From positions 1-5,918 of the forward strand of contig JAJFMO010000262.1 of the NCBI GenBank assembly GCA_020697475.1: DNA of 5,918 nucleotides. The letters run 5' to 3'. Source of the DNA: Paenibacillaceae bacterium (GTDB lineage: Bacteria > Bacillota > Bacilli > Paenibacillales > NBRC-103111). Both the position numbers and the translations under genes were made by a program. The notes under the pieces are model-generated. The model saw only the letters and a program-made list of their open reading frames with translations. It was not told the origin of the DNA and made no database searches. Below are positions 1 to 5,134 of the stretch, one piece after another. Numbering within the stretch: position 1 is the stretch's first letter; each line of letters starts with the position of its first letter.

Positions 1-405
1 CCCTTCTTTGACAATCTGATATTTGCGCGCTTCGACTTTCTCGGAATTGTCGACCTTCAGCTCCTCGCCGAGCTTGGGAAACATGTCGTTGGAGATATAA
101 TATCCCGGATCTTCATAGTCCCGCTTCGATCCGAAGCTGATCAGATCAGTACGATATTTGGCGGCGAACACAACGCCGATGAAATCCGCGCGGGAGAACG
201 GCTTGCCCTTGGTATCGTTATCAAACCAATATTGCCTGAACTCAGGCCCCAATTTCTCCAACAAATAACGAACCCAACCCAAATACGGATGGGCTCGAAT
301 GATCGAATGTTGAGGTTTCCTCGAAGCCAAATACAAATAAGTGAACAAGCCGAGAGGAGGTATAAGAATGACGCATAAGATCACAATGAATATCGTAAGC
401 TCCAT
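1..405 (-). CDS. FMN-binding glutamate synthase family protein, YerD-like (N-terminal part, runs off left edge)
   Basis: The frame starts at ATG 405-403 and stays open for 135 codons to the window edge. AAAGGAG (complement of 413-419) lies 7 nt before the ATG and fixes the start. Residues 2-23 form one hydrophobic membrane segment. A conserved block follows, with QHSIIRAHPYLG and then FRQYWFDNDTKGKPFSRAD. I recognise this from the short, single-domain relatives of ferredoxin-dependent glutamate synthase (B. subtilis YerD type). In that family the FMN and iron-sulfur binding barrel follows after about residue 120, so the catalytic part lies outside the window. Family members are assumed to be membrane-attached flavin oxidoreductases, but their physiological substrate is poorly defined, so glutamate synthesis should not be assumed. 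The gene is divergent from the small ORF at 558 and has an extended -10 promoter about 100 bp upstream. Family assignment is firm; specific function is not. Confidence 0.85.
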   Translation of the reverse strand, partial: MELTIFIVILCVILIPPLGLFTYLYLASRKPQHSIIRAHPYLGWVRYLLEKLGPEFRQYWFDNDTKGKPFSRADFIGVVFAAKYRTDLISFGSKRDYEDPGYYISNDMFPKLGEELKVDNSEKVEARKYQIVKEG

Positions 406-557
406 TATATGGCTCCTTTCGTTCCGAGGCCCCCGCAAAGCACCTGATCGAGCATCGAAGCGCAGCCTCAATTTATGGGGTTATTTTCGGCACTTGTCCT
501 TTCTATTATAGCACAATCAAGTCGATTCGGGGATAAATAAAAAAGAGGTGACAGGCT
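406..557. other. Divergent intergenic region between the YerD-like gene and the small ORF
   Basis: This 152-bp stretch holds the leader and ribosome binding site of the leftward gene, the promoter core at 504-513, and the GAGGTG ribosome binding site (545-550) of the rightward small ORF. A distant GAGGC/GCCTC pair (426-430 and 465-469) could pair in the leftward leader, but it is too weak to call a riboswitch. I see nothing else in it. Confidence 0.5.
505..513 (-). promoter_or_regulatory. Extended -10 promoter (TGCTATAAT) for the YerD-like gene
   Basis: On the minus strand the sequence reads TGCTATAAT: a perfect TATAAT hexamer preceded by the TGn extension. No good -35 lies 17-18 bp upstream, which is usual for extended -10 promoters. 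Transcription would start near 498, giving a leader of about 90 nt before the ATG at 405. The plus strand of the same bases reads TATTAT (504-509), a 5/6 match to a -10, so this core could also fire toward the small ORF at 558. Confidence 0.6.
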
Positions 558-689
558 ATGTCGATCCTTCGCTTATGGCATCGCGTACGACGAAATTATT
601 TGCTTTTGTTGGCGGACAGCTGTCTCGAAGAGAACTATAAACGTCAATTGCTGGAAAAAGCCCATTATCATGATGGGCTGTCCGGTTGA
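558..689 (+). CDS. Small basic protein of unknown function, 43 aa
   Basis: ATG 558-560 is preceded by GAGGTG (545-550) at a 7-nt spacing, and the frame closes at TGA 687-689. The product starts MSILRLWHRVRRNYLLLLAD and ends with KRQLLEKAHYHDGLSG. It has an Arg/His/Trp-rich first third, a short Leu-rich stretch (LLLLA, about residues 15-19), and a charged region likely to be helical. No signal peptide is present and the hydrophobic stretch is too short for a clear membrane segment. I do not recognise the family. The strong ribosome binding site and the amphipathic, biased composition favour a real gene. Against it, no convincing forward promoter beyond the weak TATTAT at 504-509 is visible, and its last third overlaps a hairpin that works as a terminator on the opposite strand (655-679). 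No plus-strand terminator with a T-run follows it. Confidence 0.5.
   Translation: MSILRLWHRVRRNYLLLLADSCLEENYKRQLLEKAHYHDGLSG
655..679 (-). terminator. Second (distal) Rho-independent terminator for the solute-binding protein gene
   Basis: On the minus strand, arms AGCCCAT (679-673) and ATGGGCT (665-659) form a 7-bp stem with a 7-nt loop, followed at once by a T-run (659-655). It lies about 80 nt past the stop of the leftward solute-binding protein gene and inside the 3' part of the plus-strand small ORF. On the plus strand the hairpin is not followed by T residues, so it acts in one direction only. Confidence 0.6.
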
Positions 690-712
690 TGGCAAAGCCG
701 CAAAAATGAACA

Positions 713-739
713 AGGAAGGGGAACTGTGTGCCCCTTCCT
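713..739 (-). terminator. First Rho-independent terminator for the solute-binding protein gene
   Basis: AGGAAGGGG (713-721) and CCCCTTCCT (731-739) are perfect 9-bp arms with a 9-nt loop. They begin 22 nt after the stop codon at 761-763. On the minus strand the hairpin is followed by TTGTTCATTTTTG, which is T-rich but interrupted. Reading plus, the next bases (GTAATCATC) are not T-rich, so the plus-strand small ORF gets little help from it. Confidence 0.65.
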
Positions 740-760
740 GTAATCATCAGCCGCAATGGA

Positions 761-2098
761 CTACTTCTTGCCTCCGTTCGCTTCCATCTCGGCGGCAATG
801 TCCTTGTTCGCCAAATCTTCAGCTTCGCGCAAAGCCGTATTGATATCGACCGTACCCGCCAGCGCTTTGTTGAATGCGGGGTTGACCTGCTTGCCCGCCA
901 AATCGCTGTATCGGGAGAACGACGGCTCCGGGGTGGGCTTAAAGTTTACCATCGGCTTCAAGTTCACACCCTTCAACGCTTTCACGTCCTGCCCGAACTT
1001 CTCGCGCGTTTTCGGATCCTTTAAGCTGCCGAGCCTTCCGGATTTGCCCATCTCTATTTGCGCTTCGTCGGTCGTCAGCAACGAGATGACGTTGAACGCT
1101 TCTTCCTTGTGTTTCGTTGCCGACGTAATCATGAACATGCCGAGATCGGGGTAATAAGCCTTCCCCATCGCTTCCTTGAAGCTCGGCAGCGTGGCCATCC
1201 CCCAATTCAACTGCTTCCCTTGATTAAACAACGCATCGATCTCCCCGACCCGTGCCCCTTGGCTGACGATCATCGCTTTCGTCTGATCTCTTATGAAAGC
1301 GTCTTTCGCCACTTCCTTCGGATTGAATCCGGGAATGTCATATAACGGTTTCATCACTCCGTACAAGCGCTTCCATCCATCTGTCGCCAAAGTCGCCTTG
1401 TTCGTCTTCGGGTCTACGGTCGTCAAGGAGAGTTGCGCCCCAATCCGCAAAAATCCGCCGTCCAATCCCCAACCGGTGTATTGTACCCCGCCGACATTCT
1501 GTGTCAGCTTGCTGGCAATCTCAGGCAAATCCTCCCATGTCAGACCGTCTTTCGGATAGGGCACTGCGAATTTGTCAAACAAATCTTTGTTGTAATAGAG
1601 AGCGGAAAAATTAATAATCAACGGAATCGCCAGCGTTTGCCCTTGCGGACTGCGCATCTGGATCTGCGATATCGCCGCCGGGTCGAAACGAGAGAGATCC
1701 ATTCGGTTTTTCTTGATCAAATCTGTCAAGTCAATTACGGCACTAAGATCGGAAAACACGATTTCCGAAGCTTGTGAACCGTAAATCATGTCAGGCAACG
1801 TGCCGTTGGCAACCAGTGTTTCCGGACTGTTGTCTTTCGACGTATGAATTAATTCCATCGTGATGTTCGGGTATTTCTTCTTCACAGGCTCGGAAACGAT
1901 TTGAGCAAATTCTTCGTCGGTAATGTTGGCGCTGTGCTGATAAACGGTCAACTTCACCGGCTCCGTGCTCTTCACTGCGGAGTCTGCGGCGCCAGCACCG
2001 GTCTGGCTGCTATCGCCTGCCGAACCGCTGCATCCCGAAAGCGCTGCCACAACAGTGGCGGCTAACAAGACCGGCACCCATCTTGAAACTTTCTTCAT
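761..2098 (-). CDS. ABC transporter extracellular solute-binding lipoprotein, family 1 (carbohydrate type)
   Basis: The product is 445 aa. The start chosen is ATG 2098-2096, because it opens a clean lipoprotein signal: basic MKK, a hydrophobic core, and lipobox LSGC with the lipidated Cys23. A Ser/Gly/Ala-rich linker follows. AAGGGGG lies upstream, about 11 nt from the ATG. An in-frame ATG at 2173 is rejected because the extension runs through the promoter. Mature-protein hallmarks of SBP_bac_1-type proteins are KLTVYQHS at about 49-56, the ALYYNKDLF hinge-region block at about 166-174, and TWEDL soon after. The usual role is to capture an oligosaccharide or similar solute outside the membrane and hand it to a two-permease CUT1 importer. 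No permease or ATPase gene is adjacent, so this is an orphan binding protein in this window. It is transcribed alone, with its own promoter, a cre-like site and two terminators. The ligand cannot be read from sequence. Confidence 0.92.
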   Translation of the reverse strand: MKKVSRWVPVLLAATVVAALSGCSGSAGDSSQTGAGAADSAVKSTEPVKLTVYQHSANITDEEFAQIVSEPVKKKYPNITMELIHTSKDNSPETLVANGTLPDMIYGSQASEIVFSDLSAVIDLTDLIKKNRMDLSRFDPAAISQIQMRSPQGQTLAIPLIINFSALYYNKDLFDKFAVPYPKDGLTWEDLPEIASKLTQNVGGVQYTGWGLDGGFLRIGAQLSLTTVDPKTNKATLATDGWKRLYGVMKPLYDIPGFNPKEVAKDAFIRDQTKAMIVSQGARVGEIDALFNQGKQLNWGMATLPSFKEAMGKAYYPDLGMFMITSATKHKEEAFNVISLLTTDEAQIEMGKSGRLGSLKDPKTREKFGQDVKALKGVNLKPMVNFKPTPEPSFSRYSDLAGKQVNPAFNKALAGTVDINTALREAEDLANKDIAAEMEANGGKK

Positions 2099-2125
2099 TA
2101 TCCATACTTCCCCCTTGTGATAGAT

Positions 2126-2140
2126 ATGAAAGCGTTTGAA
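2126..2140. promoter_or_regulatory. cre-like (CcpA/LacI-family) operator at the solute-binding protein promoter
   Basis: ATGAAAGCGTTTGAA fits the cre consensus WTGNAANCGNWNNCW at every fixed position but one (A instead of C near the end). It covers the predicted transcription start (about 2137) of the leftward solute-binding gene, a position where CcpA binding represses. A pathway-specific LacI-family regulator with the same central CG would look similar. Confidence 0.5.
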
Positions 2141-2143
2141 TGA

Positions 2144-2173
2144 ATCATATCGCAAGTTTACACTTAAATTCAA
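2144..2173 (-). promoter_or_regulatory. Sigma-A-type promoter of the solute-binding protein gene
   Basis: On the minus strand, -35 TTGAAT (2173-2168; 4/6) and -10 TATGAT (2149-2144; 5/6) are separated by 18 bp. Transcription would start near 2137, giving a leader of about 39 nt to the ATG at 2098. Its presence argues against translation starting at the upstream in-frame ATG at 2173. Confidence 0.6.
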
Positions 2174-2185
2174 GTATAAATTTAT

Positions 2186-2219
2186 AAAACCCCGCCGCCG
2201 TTGAAGGCGACAGGGCTTT
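2186..2219 (-). terminator. Rho-independent terminator of the NlpC/P60 gene
   Basis: On the minus strand, a 14-bp stem with three G-T wobbles (5' arm 2219-2206, loop TTCAAC, 3' arm 2199-2186) is followed by TTTTATAAATTT. It starts 14 nt after the peptidase stop codon. The T-rich tail ends just before the -35 of the solute-binding gene, so it insulates that promoter from read-through. Confidence 0.85.
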
Positions 2220-2233
2220 GAGAGGGAGAAACC

Positions 2234-2719
2234 TTAGTGAATGACCCGCTTGGCAAAGGCGTAATGGTTCTTCCACCAAGGGGCGTTTAAGCGCGAAATC
2301 GTAACGCCGGGCTTGCCGTAAGTGTGCAAGATCTTGCCGTTACCGATATAGATCGCTACATGGTGCACGGGAGAATAGAAGAAAACGAGATCTCCGGGTT
2401 TCAAGTTGCTCTTCCTGACATAAGTGCCGTAGTGGGACTGAGCCCGCGAAGTTCGCGGAAGATGGATCCCGTATTTGCCGTAAACGTATTGGACGAATGA
2501 CGAGCAATCGAACGAGCGGGTATTGCCGGTTCTTGCTCCGTACTTATATGGACGATGCATGAAATTGTCGGCGAAATGAATGATGTTCCACGCCTTCGTG
2601 GTAGCCGACGTGGCTGCTTCGGCCTGCGTCGGAGCGATAAAGTGACTTCCGGTCAAAGCAATTGCGAAACAAAGCAGGGATTGAATAGCCAGTTTGCGAA
2701 ACTTATTAAGTTTATTCAT
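2234..2719 (-). CDS. Secreted NlpC/P60 family cell-wall endopeptidase
   Basis: The product is 161 aa. ATG 2719-2717 has AAAGGAG about 6 nt upstream. Residues 1-36 are a Sec signal peptide: basic N-terminus (MNKLNKFRK), hydrophobic core, and cleavage probably near AEAA (33-36). The rest is a single NlpC/P60 (peptidase C40) domain. Its catalytic Cys72 lies in FDCSSFVQYVYGKYG, its His120 in HHVAIYIGNGKILH, and the third polar residue is probably His132. The KPGDLVFF block at 107-114 is also typical. The family cleaves D-Glu to diamino-acid bonds in peptidoglycan stem peptides outside the cell. There is no LysM, SH3 or other wall-binding domain, so this is a minimal catalytic form like many Paenibacillus paralogues. 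It is transcribed alone: own promoter at 2768-2776, strong terminator at 2186-2219. Whether it acts in growth, separation or sporulation cannot be told. Confidence 0.93.
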   Translation of the reverse strand: MNKLNKFRKLAIQSLLCFAIALTGSHFIAPTQAEAATSATTKAWNIIHFADNFMHRPYKYGARTGNTRSFDCSSFVQYVYGKYGIHLPRTSRAQSHYGTYVRKSNLKPGDLVFFYSPVHHVAIYIGNGKILHTYGKPGVTISRLNAPWWKNHYAFAKRVIH

Positions 2720-2767
2720 GTTGTACTCCTTTGTATTGGATTTGATGCAGCATCTCTTACAGCAATT

Positions 2768-2776
2768 AGTATATCA
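2768..2776 (-). promoter_or_regulatory. Extended -10 promoter (TGATATACT) of the NlpC/P60 gene
   Basis: The minus strand reads TGATATACT: TGn plus TATACT, 5/6 to consensus, with no good -35 at 17 bp. The predicted start near 2761 gives a leader of about 42 nt. An alternative on the same strand, just upstream, is TTGTTG with a 17-bp spacer to TATAGT. Either would serve the peptidase. Confidence 0.4.
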
Positions 2777-2840
2777 GACTATATATCTACTGGTATTTAC
2801 CAACAAGCTGTGGAATCCGCAGTATTTCTGCAATGTATCC

Positions 2841-2894
2841 GTTTTCATGAGAAAACAATGAGAAATTGCATGCCGGTTTTCACTTGACATGCCG
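2841..2894. repeat. Cluster of short inverted and direct repeats upstream of the 91-aa gene
   Basis: GTTTTC (2841-2846) and GAAAAC (2851-2856) form an inverted repeat around ATGA. GTTTTCA recurs at 2876-2882. CATGCCG occurs at 2869-2875 and again at 2888-2894, 19 bp apart, with the second copy overlapping the end of the -35. These could be regulator half-sites, but the repeats are short enough to be chance. Confidence 0.3.
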
Positions 2895-2912
2895 AACGAT
2901 CATATACATAAG
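2884..2912 (+). promoter_or_regulatory. Probable promoter of the 91-aa gene (TTGACA, 17 bp, CATAAG)
   Basis: A perfect -35 TTGACA (2884-2889) is followed after 17 bp by CATAAG (2907-2912), a 4/6 match to TATAAT. The predicted start near 2919 leaves a leader of about 31 nt. The weak -10 suggests a regulated or low-activity promoter. Confidence 0.45.
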
Positions 2913-2949
2913 CATCATTGGCTTTCAATCAGGGGAAGGATGGACGATT

Positions 2950-3225
2950 ATGCCTTGTGAAACATGGGTTTACCGCAATGTCGATGCGCGGGTGTTCTCC
3001 TGCCTGCGCCGCCAAGCCGTCAAGCAAGGGTTTCAAATTCCGTCGAGCGCGTCAGGCAAGTTCATGATGGGGATCGCCGGGATGAACCTGGTGTTCCAGT
3101 ATCAATGGCTTGCCGAATCCTCCGTACTGAAGCTTACGTGCATACAGAAACCGCTGATTATCGGATGCGCTGCGGTCAAAGGCTATGCCGACCGGACGAT
3201 CGCCGGTTGCGGCGGGCGGATTTAG
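2950..3225 (+). CDS. Conserved-looking protein of unknown function, 91 aa
   Basis: ATG 2950-2952 is preceded by GGGGAAGGA (2932-2940) at a 9-nt spacing, and the frame ends at TAG 3223-3225. An ATG upstream in the same frame (2866) precedes the promoter and is rejected. Codon use resembles the neighbouring genes (G/C-rich third positions). The product starts MPCETWVYRNVDARVFSCLR and is cytosolic in appearance, with no signal peptide or membrane segment. Residues about 10-27 look helical. Next comes a Gly-rich stretch GKFMMGIAGMNLVFQYQW (36-53) and a likely beta strand LKLTCIQKPLIIGC (60-73). The C-terminus appears helical and ends in CGGRI. Cysteines are at 3, 18, 64, 73 and 87; none forms a CxxC pair. 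The helix/beta-hairpin/strand/helix order loosely recalls small polyhydroxyalkanoate-granule-associated domains, but that is a guess. It converges on the spoVA operon, with 40 nt between stops. Confidence 0.7.
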   Translation: MPCETWVYRNVDARVFSCLRRQAVKQGFQIPSSASGKFMMGIAGMNLVFQYQWLAESSVLKLTCIQKPLIIGCAAVKGYADRTIAGCGGRI

Positions 3226-3228
3226 CCC

Positions 3229-3271
3229 GGATTAGCACGGGTACAGCCCGGGTGAGAGCCGGGTGCTAACC
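3229..3271. other. GC-rich hairpin at the convergent junction of the 91-aa gene and spoVAEb
   Basis: TTAGCAC (3232-3238) pairs with GTGCTAA (3263-3269), extended by GG/CC around one bulged A. The 24-nt loop contains a further GGG/CCC pair. It starts just after the 91-aa stop and overlaps the spoVAEb stop codon (3266-3268). Neither strand has a T-run after it, so it is not a classical intrinsic terminator. It could stall polymerase or protect both 3' ends. Confidence 0.5.
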
Positions 3272-3616
3272 GCGAGGCTTGAAGAACAGCGCTGCGAGGA
3301 AAGAGAAAATAATCGCTGCGGAGATGCCGGCGCTCGTCACTTCGAAGATACCGGTAATCATGCCGATCCACCCATGCATCTTCAGCTCGGCCAGAGCTCC
3401 GTGAACCAGCGCGTTGCCGAAGCTGGTAATCGGCACGGTAACGCCGGCGCCGGCGAATTTGATGAGCGGTTCATACCAGCCCAAGCCGTCGACGATCGCG
3501 CCGAGCACGACAAGAATGCTCATCGAGTGAGCGGGCGACAGCTTGAACACGTCGAACATCAGTTGCCCAAGGACGCATATGGCGCCGCCGATGACGAAAG
3601 CCCAGAGGAATATCAT
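3266..3616 (-). CDS. spoVAE: Stage V sporulation protein SpoVAEb (AE)
   Basis: The product is 116 aa, the usual family length, and almost entirely hydrophobic, with about four membrane segments (about 3-24, 32-48, 55-76 and 83-112). The signature is GAGVTVPITSFGNALVHGA (56-74), followed by GIFEVTSAGISAAI. It is a spore inner-membrane component of the SpoVA complex, which transports DPA into the forespore and lets it out during germination. The signature region matches the one in SpoVAC, so the two proteins look like paralogues. ATG 3616-3614 overlaps the spoVAD stop by 4 nt (ATGA), and GGGGTGA lies 7 nt upstream, so translation is probably coupled. It is the last gene of the operon here: the next gene downstream is convergent and no spoVAEa or spoVAF follows. 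Confidence 0.95.
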   Translation of the reverse strand: MIFLWAFVIGGAICVLGQLMFDVFKLSPAHSMSILVVLGAIVDGLGWYEPLIKFAGAGVTVPITSFGNALVHGALAELKMHGWIGMITGIFEVTSAGISAAIIFSFLAALFFKPRG

Positions 3617-4632
3617 CGCTTCGTCACCCCGCTTTCAAGAGCCACCGCGTGGGCGATGCAGGGGATGCTCTCGCCTTGCTGGAACGAGAGCGGGGACAGC
3701 AACGCTCCGGTAGCGACGACGAGAATCCGGCGAAGCTCCCCCTCGCGCAGCTTCTTCAGCAAGTGCCCATAAGTAACGACGGCCGAGCAGCCGCAGCCGC
3801 TGCCCCCCGCTTGCACCGGCTGCTTCTCCAAGTCGTATACCATAAGACCGCAATCGGTGAATGTCGTCTCGCGGATCGGCACATTGTGCTTGTCGAACAG
3901 TTCTAACGCGATTTCATGGCCGACGCTGGCCAAGTCCCCGGTCACAATCATATCGTAATCGCCAGGCTGAAGCTGAAAATCGTGCAAATGCGCCTGAATC
4001 GTGCTGACCGCCGCCGGCGCCATCGCCGCCCCCATATTGAACGGATCCTTGATGCCCATGTCGACGACCCGACCGATCGTTGCCCGCACGACCATCGGTC
4101 CGTCGCCGTCCGGAGCAACAACGGCCGCCCCTGCGCCTGTGACGGTAAATTGCGCTGTAGGAGGCTTCTGCGAACCATACTCGGTCGGGTAGCGAAATTG
4201 CTTCTCCGCCGTGCAATTATGGCTGCAAGTCGCGCTCAGCACATATTTCGCCGAGCCGGAGTCGACCAGTTGGGCCGCAAGCGCCAAACTTTCCATCGAT
4301 GTCGAGCAAGCCCCGAAGACGCCTAAATAGGGGATGGCGAGAGTCCGCGCAGCAAAGCTGTTGCTGATGATCTGATTCAGCAAATCTCCGCCGATATAGA
4401 AGTGGATGTGCTCCTTCGTCAGCTTAGCGTTCTCGATCGCAATGTTGGCCGCTTCCTCCAGCATCATCCGCTCCGCCTTCTCCCAGCTCTTCTGCTTCAA
4501 CATCGCATCGCCGTGTACAATGTCGAAGCGATCCCCTAAAGGCCCCTCTCCTTCATCCGGGCCCACGACCGTTGCCTCCGCCCTGATTCGCGGGCGATTG
4601 ACAAATTCCCAGCTTTGATGGCCTTTCAGCAT
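3613..4632 (-). CDS. spoVAD: Stage V sporulation protein SpoVAD (DPA-binding, thiolase fold)
   Basis: The product is 339 aa, full length for the family. It has a thiolase/ketoacyl-synthase III-like fold, with GVFGACSTSMESLALAA at 104-120, where Cys109 sits at the thiolase nucleophile position. Further conserved blocks are YPTEYGSQKPPTAQFTVTGA (148-167), GGSGCGCSA (276-284), and ATGALLSPLSFQQGE (307-321). SpoVAD is a soluble protein on the spore inner membrane that binds DPA directly. It is not thought to be an acyltransferase. By position, Cys109, Asp260 and Ser313 are candidates for the DPA pocket; this is inferred from the fold. ATG 4632-4630 starts 1 nt after the spoVAC stop, with GGGGGTGAAG inside the end of spoVAC as ribosome binding site. 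That spacing and the 4-nt overlap with spoVAEb indicate translational coupling and fixed stoichiometry. Confidence 0.97.
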   Translation of the reverse strand: MLKGHQSWEFVNRPRIRAEATVVGPDEGEGPLGDRFDIVHGDAMLKQKSWEKAERMMLEEAANIAIENAKLTKEHIHFYIGGDLLNQIISNSFAARTLAIPYLGVFGACSTSMESLALAAQLVDSGSAKYVLSATCSHNCTAEKQFRYPTEYGSQKPPTAQFTVTGAGAAVVAPDGDGPMVVRATIGRVVDMGIKDPFNMGAAMAPAAVSTIQAHLHDFQLQPGDYDMIVTGDLASVGHEIALELFDKHNVPIRETTFTDCGLMVYDLEKQPVQAGGSGCGCSAVVTYGHLLKKLREGELRRILVVATGALLSPLSFQQGESIPCIAHAVALESGVTKR

Positions 4633-4633
4633 A

Positions 4634-5110
4634 TTACTTCACCCCCACGCCGAACAAGAAATGAATAATGGCGACGAAAAAAGCCGCCACTGTCCCGAAG
4701 ACGATAACCGAGCCGGCCAGCTTAAACATGTTGCCACCGACTCCAAGCACCATCCCTTCGCTGCGATGCTCCAGTGCAGCCGAGCACATCGAATTGGCGA
4801 AGCCGGTGACTGGAACGGCCGAGCCGGCGCCCGCCCATTGAGAGATTTTGTCATAAACTCCCAAGCATGTCAGGATGACCGAGATCAGAATCAATATGGC
4901 GACGGTCGGATTGCCCGCCGTCTTCTCCGTGAAGTCGAACCAATGGATGAACATTTCCATCAACGCCTGGCCAATCAGGCAGATCAACCCGCCGATCATA
5001 AAGGCGCGCAAGCAATTGACCAACACTTTGCGCGGCGGCTCCTTTCGTTTGGCCACCTGCTGATATTCCTGCTGAGTCATCGTCAGCTTCTTGTTCTTGT
5101 TGTCGGCCAT
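4634..5110 (-). CDS. spoVAC: Stage V sporulation protein SpoVAC (mechanosensitive DPA channel component)
   Basis: The product is 158 aa, the normal length. A charged cytosolic N-terminus of about 30 residues (MADNKNKKLTMTQQEYQQVA, then KRKEPPRK) is followed by membrane segments near 34-54, 68-86 and 133-156. The conserved block GAGSAVPVTGFANSMCSAA lies at 94-112, with a further amphipathic stretch around 119-128. SpoVAC is a spore inner-membrane protein reported to behave as a mechanosensitive channel for release of DPA during germination. ATG 5110-5108 has a strong GAGGAGGGG upstream. The start lies 24 nt after the stop of the DUF421/DUF1657 gene, placing both in one transcript. No forespore sigma-G promoter is visible in the gap, so the operon promoter must be off the right edge. 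Confidence 0.97.
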   Translation of the reverse strand: MADNKNKKLTMTQQEYQQVAKRKEPPRKVLVNCLRAFMIGGLICLIGQALMEMFIHWFDFTEKTAGNPTVAILILISVILTCLGVYDKISQWAGAGSAVPVTGFANSMCSAALEHRSEGMVLGVGGNMFKLAGSVIVFGTVAAFFVAIIHFLFGVGVK

Positions 5111-5134
5111 TCGTCGCCCCTCCTCGAAGTTCGC

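Noticed and set aside
406..500. Riboswitch or structured leader before the YerD-like gene
   Set aside because: Only one distant 5-bp GAGGC/GCCTC pairing and no recognisable aptamer core or terminator/antiterminator pair.
2099..2173. 25-codon N-terminal extension of the solute-binding protein to an upstream ATG
   Set aside because: The extension would place the promoter and the cre-like site inside the coding region and bury the lipoprotein signal peptide; ATG 2098 gives a textbook signal.
2811..2840. Hairpin GCAG-TATTT-CTGC (2819-2831) as a terminator or operator
   Set aside because: Only a 4-bp stem, with no T-run on either strand and no gene ending nearby; probably chance.
2866..2949. Upstream ATG (2866) for the 91-aa gene
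   Set aside because: It lies before the TTGACA promoter and lacks a ribosome binding site, while ATG 2950 has GGGGAAGGA at good spacing.
3263..3772. A 169-codon plus-strand frame across spoVAEb and spoVAD
   Set aside because: Antisense to two firmly identified genes; its composition (Asp/His/Arg/Glu-rich) is typical of frame shadows.
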